DNA of 58,409 bases, taken from an uncultured Rhodospirillaceae bacterium (GTDB lineage Bacteria; Pseudomonadota; Alphaproteobacteria; Rhodospirillales; Magnetospirillaceae). The DNA lies in assembly GCA_903941105.1 (NCBI GenBank), contig CAJANL010000338.1:1-58409 (forward strand), read 5' to 3'. Each line of letters starts with the position of its first letter. Position 1 is the first letter of the stretch. This document shows, piece by piece, positions 58,283-58,409 of this stretch. The position numbers and the translations under genes were made by a program. Below the pieces are notes generated by a model, which searched no databases, was not told the DNA's origin, and worked only from the letters and a program-made list of their open reading frames with translations.

Positions 58283-58409
58283 CTACCCCTTCAGCAGCGC
58301 CAGGATCTCCCTGGCGGCGGTGGGGATGTGGGTTCCCGGGCCGTAGATGGCGGCGACGCCGGCGGCCTTGAGGGCGTCGTAGTCGCGGGGCGGGATGACG
58401 CCGCCGGTG
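58283..58409 (-). CDS. C-terminal end of a B12-dependent acyl-CoA mutase (partial)
   Basis: The last 41 complete codons of a gene that runs off the right edge. The peptide includes [20 protein letters not shown], then [20 protein letters not shown], which is the end of the cobalamin-binding domain of methylmalonyl-CoA mutase and relatives (ethylmalonyl-CoA or isobutyryl-CoA mutase). The substrate cannot be told from this end. Convergent with the histidine kinase gene, five bases apart. Confidence 0.85.
   Translation of the reverse strand, partial: TGGVIPPRDYDALKAAGVAAIYGPGTHIPTAAREILALLKG

Noticed and set aside
1..58409. Magnetosome genes, prophage, integrative element, CRISPR
   Set aside because: No mam/mms, integrase, transposase or repeat-spacer array was found. 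The phage-like beta module at 20135-20371 is a single domain, not a prophage.

Overview
The window is GC-rich DNA from an alphaproteobacterium, most likely a Rhodospirillales/Magnetospirillum-like organism. The placement rests on gene content rather than any database match: MipZ, the FlaF/FlbT pair, FliX divergent from flgI, a DksA with a degraded zinc finger, a DUF1491 protein and a cyclic-nucleotide-gated K+ channel. No magnetosome genes, rRNA, CRISPR array, transposase or integrase were seen.

Region 1 (1-19145) is a surface-sugar locus that looks like a flagellin or cell-surface glycosylation island. A 966-residue protein with two GT9-like domains around a TPR block opens it and a 349-residue relative closes it. 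Between them lie fourteen tightly packed genes, most joined by 1-4 base stop/start overlaps. They encode a PseB/PseC pair, an SpsF-type cytidylyltransferase, a CgeB-like glycosyltransferase, a GmhB-like phosphatase, two NAD sugar epimerases, an HldE-like fusion with its two domains in reversed order, a Gfo/Idh dehydrogenase, a UDP-glucose-dehydrogenase homologue lacking its catalytic cysteine, an SDR lacking its Tyr/Lys pair, a methyltransferase, a transketolase split into two proteins and a DegT-type aminotransferase. I read this as a pathway for an unusual activated (amino)heptose or longer sugar; the product is not deducible. It is the best candidate for an undescribed system here.

Region 2 (19224-28365) begins with flaF and, just upstream of it, an orphan helix/beta-module/helix protein that resembles a flagellin in shape. 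An operon of an L-2-hydroxyglutarate-oxidase-like flavoprotein, a secreted GH114-like protein and a degenerate acyl-CoA-synthetase-like protein follows. A molybdopterin oxidoreductase is translationally coupled to mipZ, which converges on dksA.

Region 3 (28464-37666) is a flagellar late-assembly block: fliX divergent from flgI-flgJ-flgN-flgK-flgL, with a good sigma-54 type promoter before flgI, then flbT and an unidentified Gln-rich protein. FlgK and FlgL are very large and share an inserted beta module.

Region 4 (37745-47372) is mixed: a DsbA-fold isomerase, an SDR, a Rid protein, DUF1491 plus a K+ channel, a chemoreceptor, a LysR/pirin divergent pair, and a methyltransferase/glycosyltransferase pair.

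Region 5 (47447-58409) holds an SMP-30-like propeller protein, the cytochrome c maturation operon ccmCDEFGHI (ccmAB absent), a Spy-like protein with a His/Met-rich tail, tRNA-Ala(CGC), rpmG, an S41 protease, a double-receiver histidine kinase, and the 3' end of a B12-dependent acyl-CoA mutase gene at the edge.
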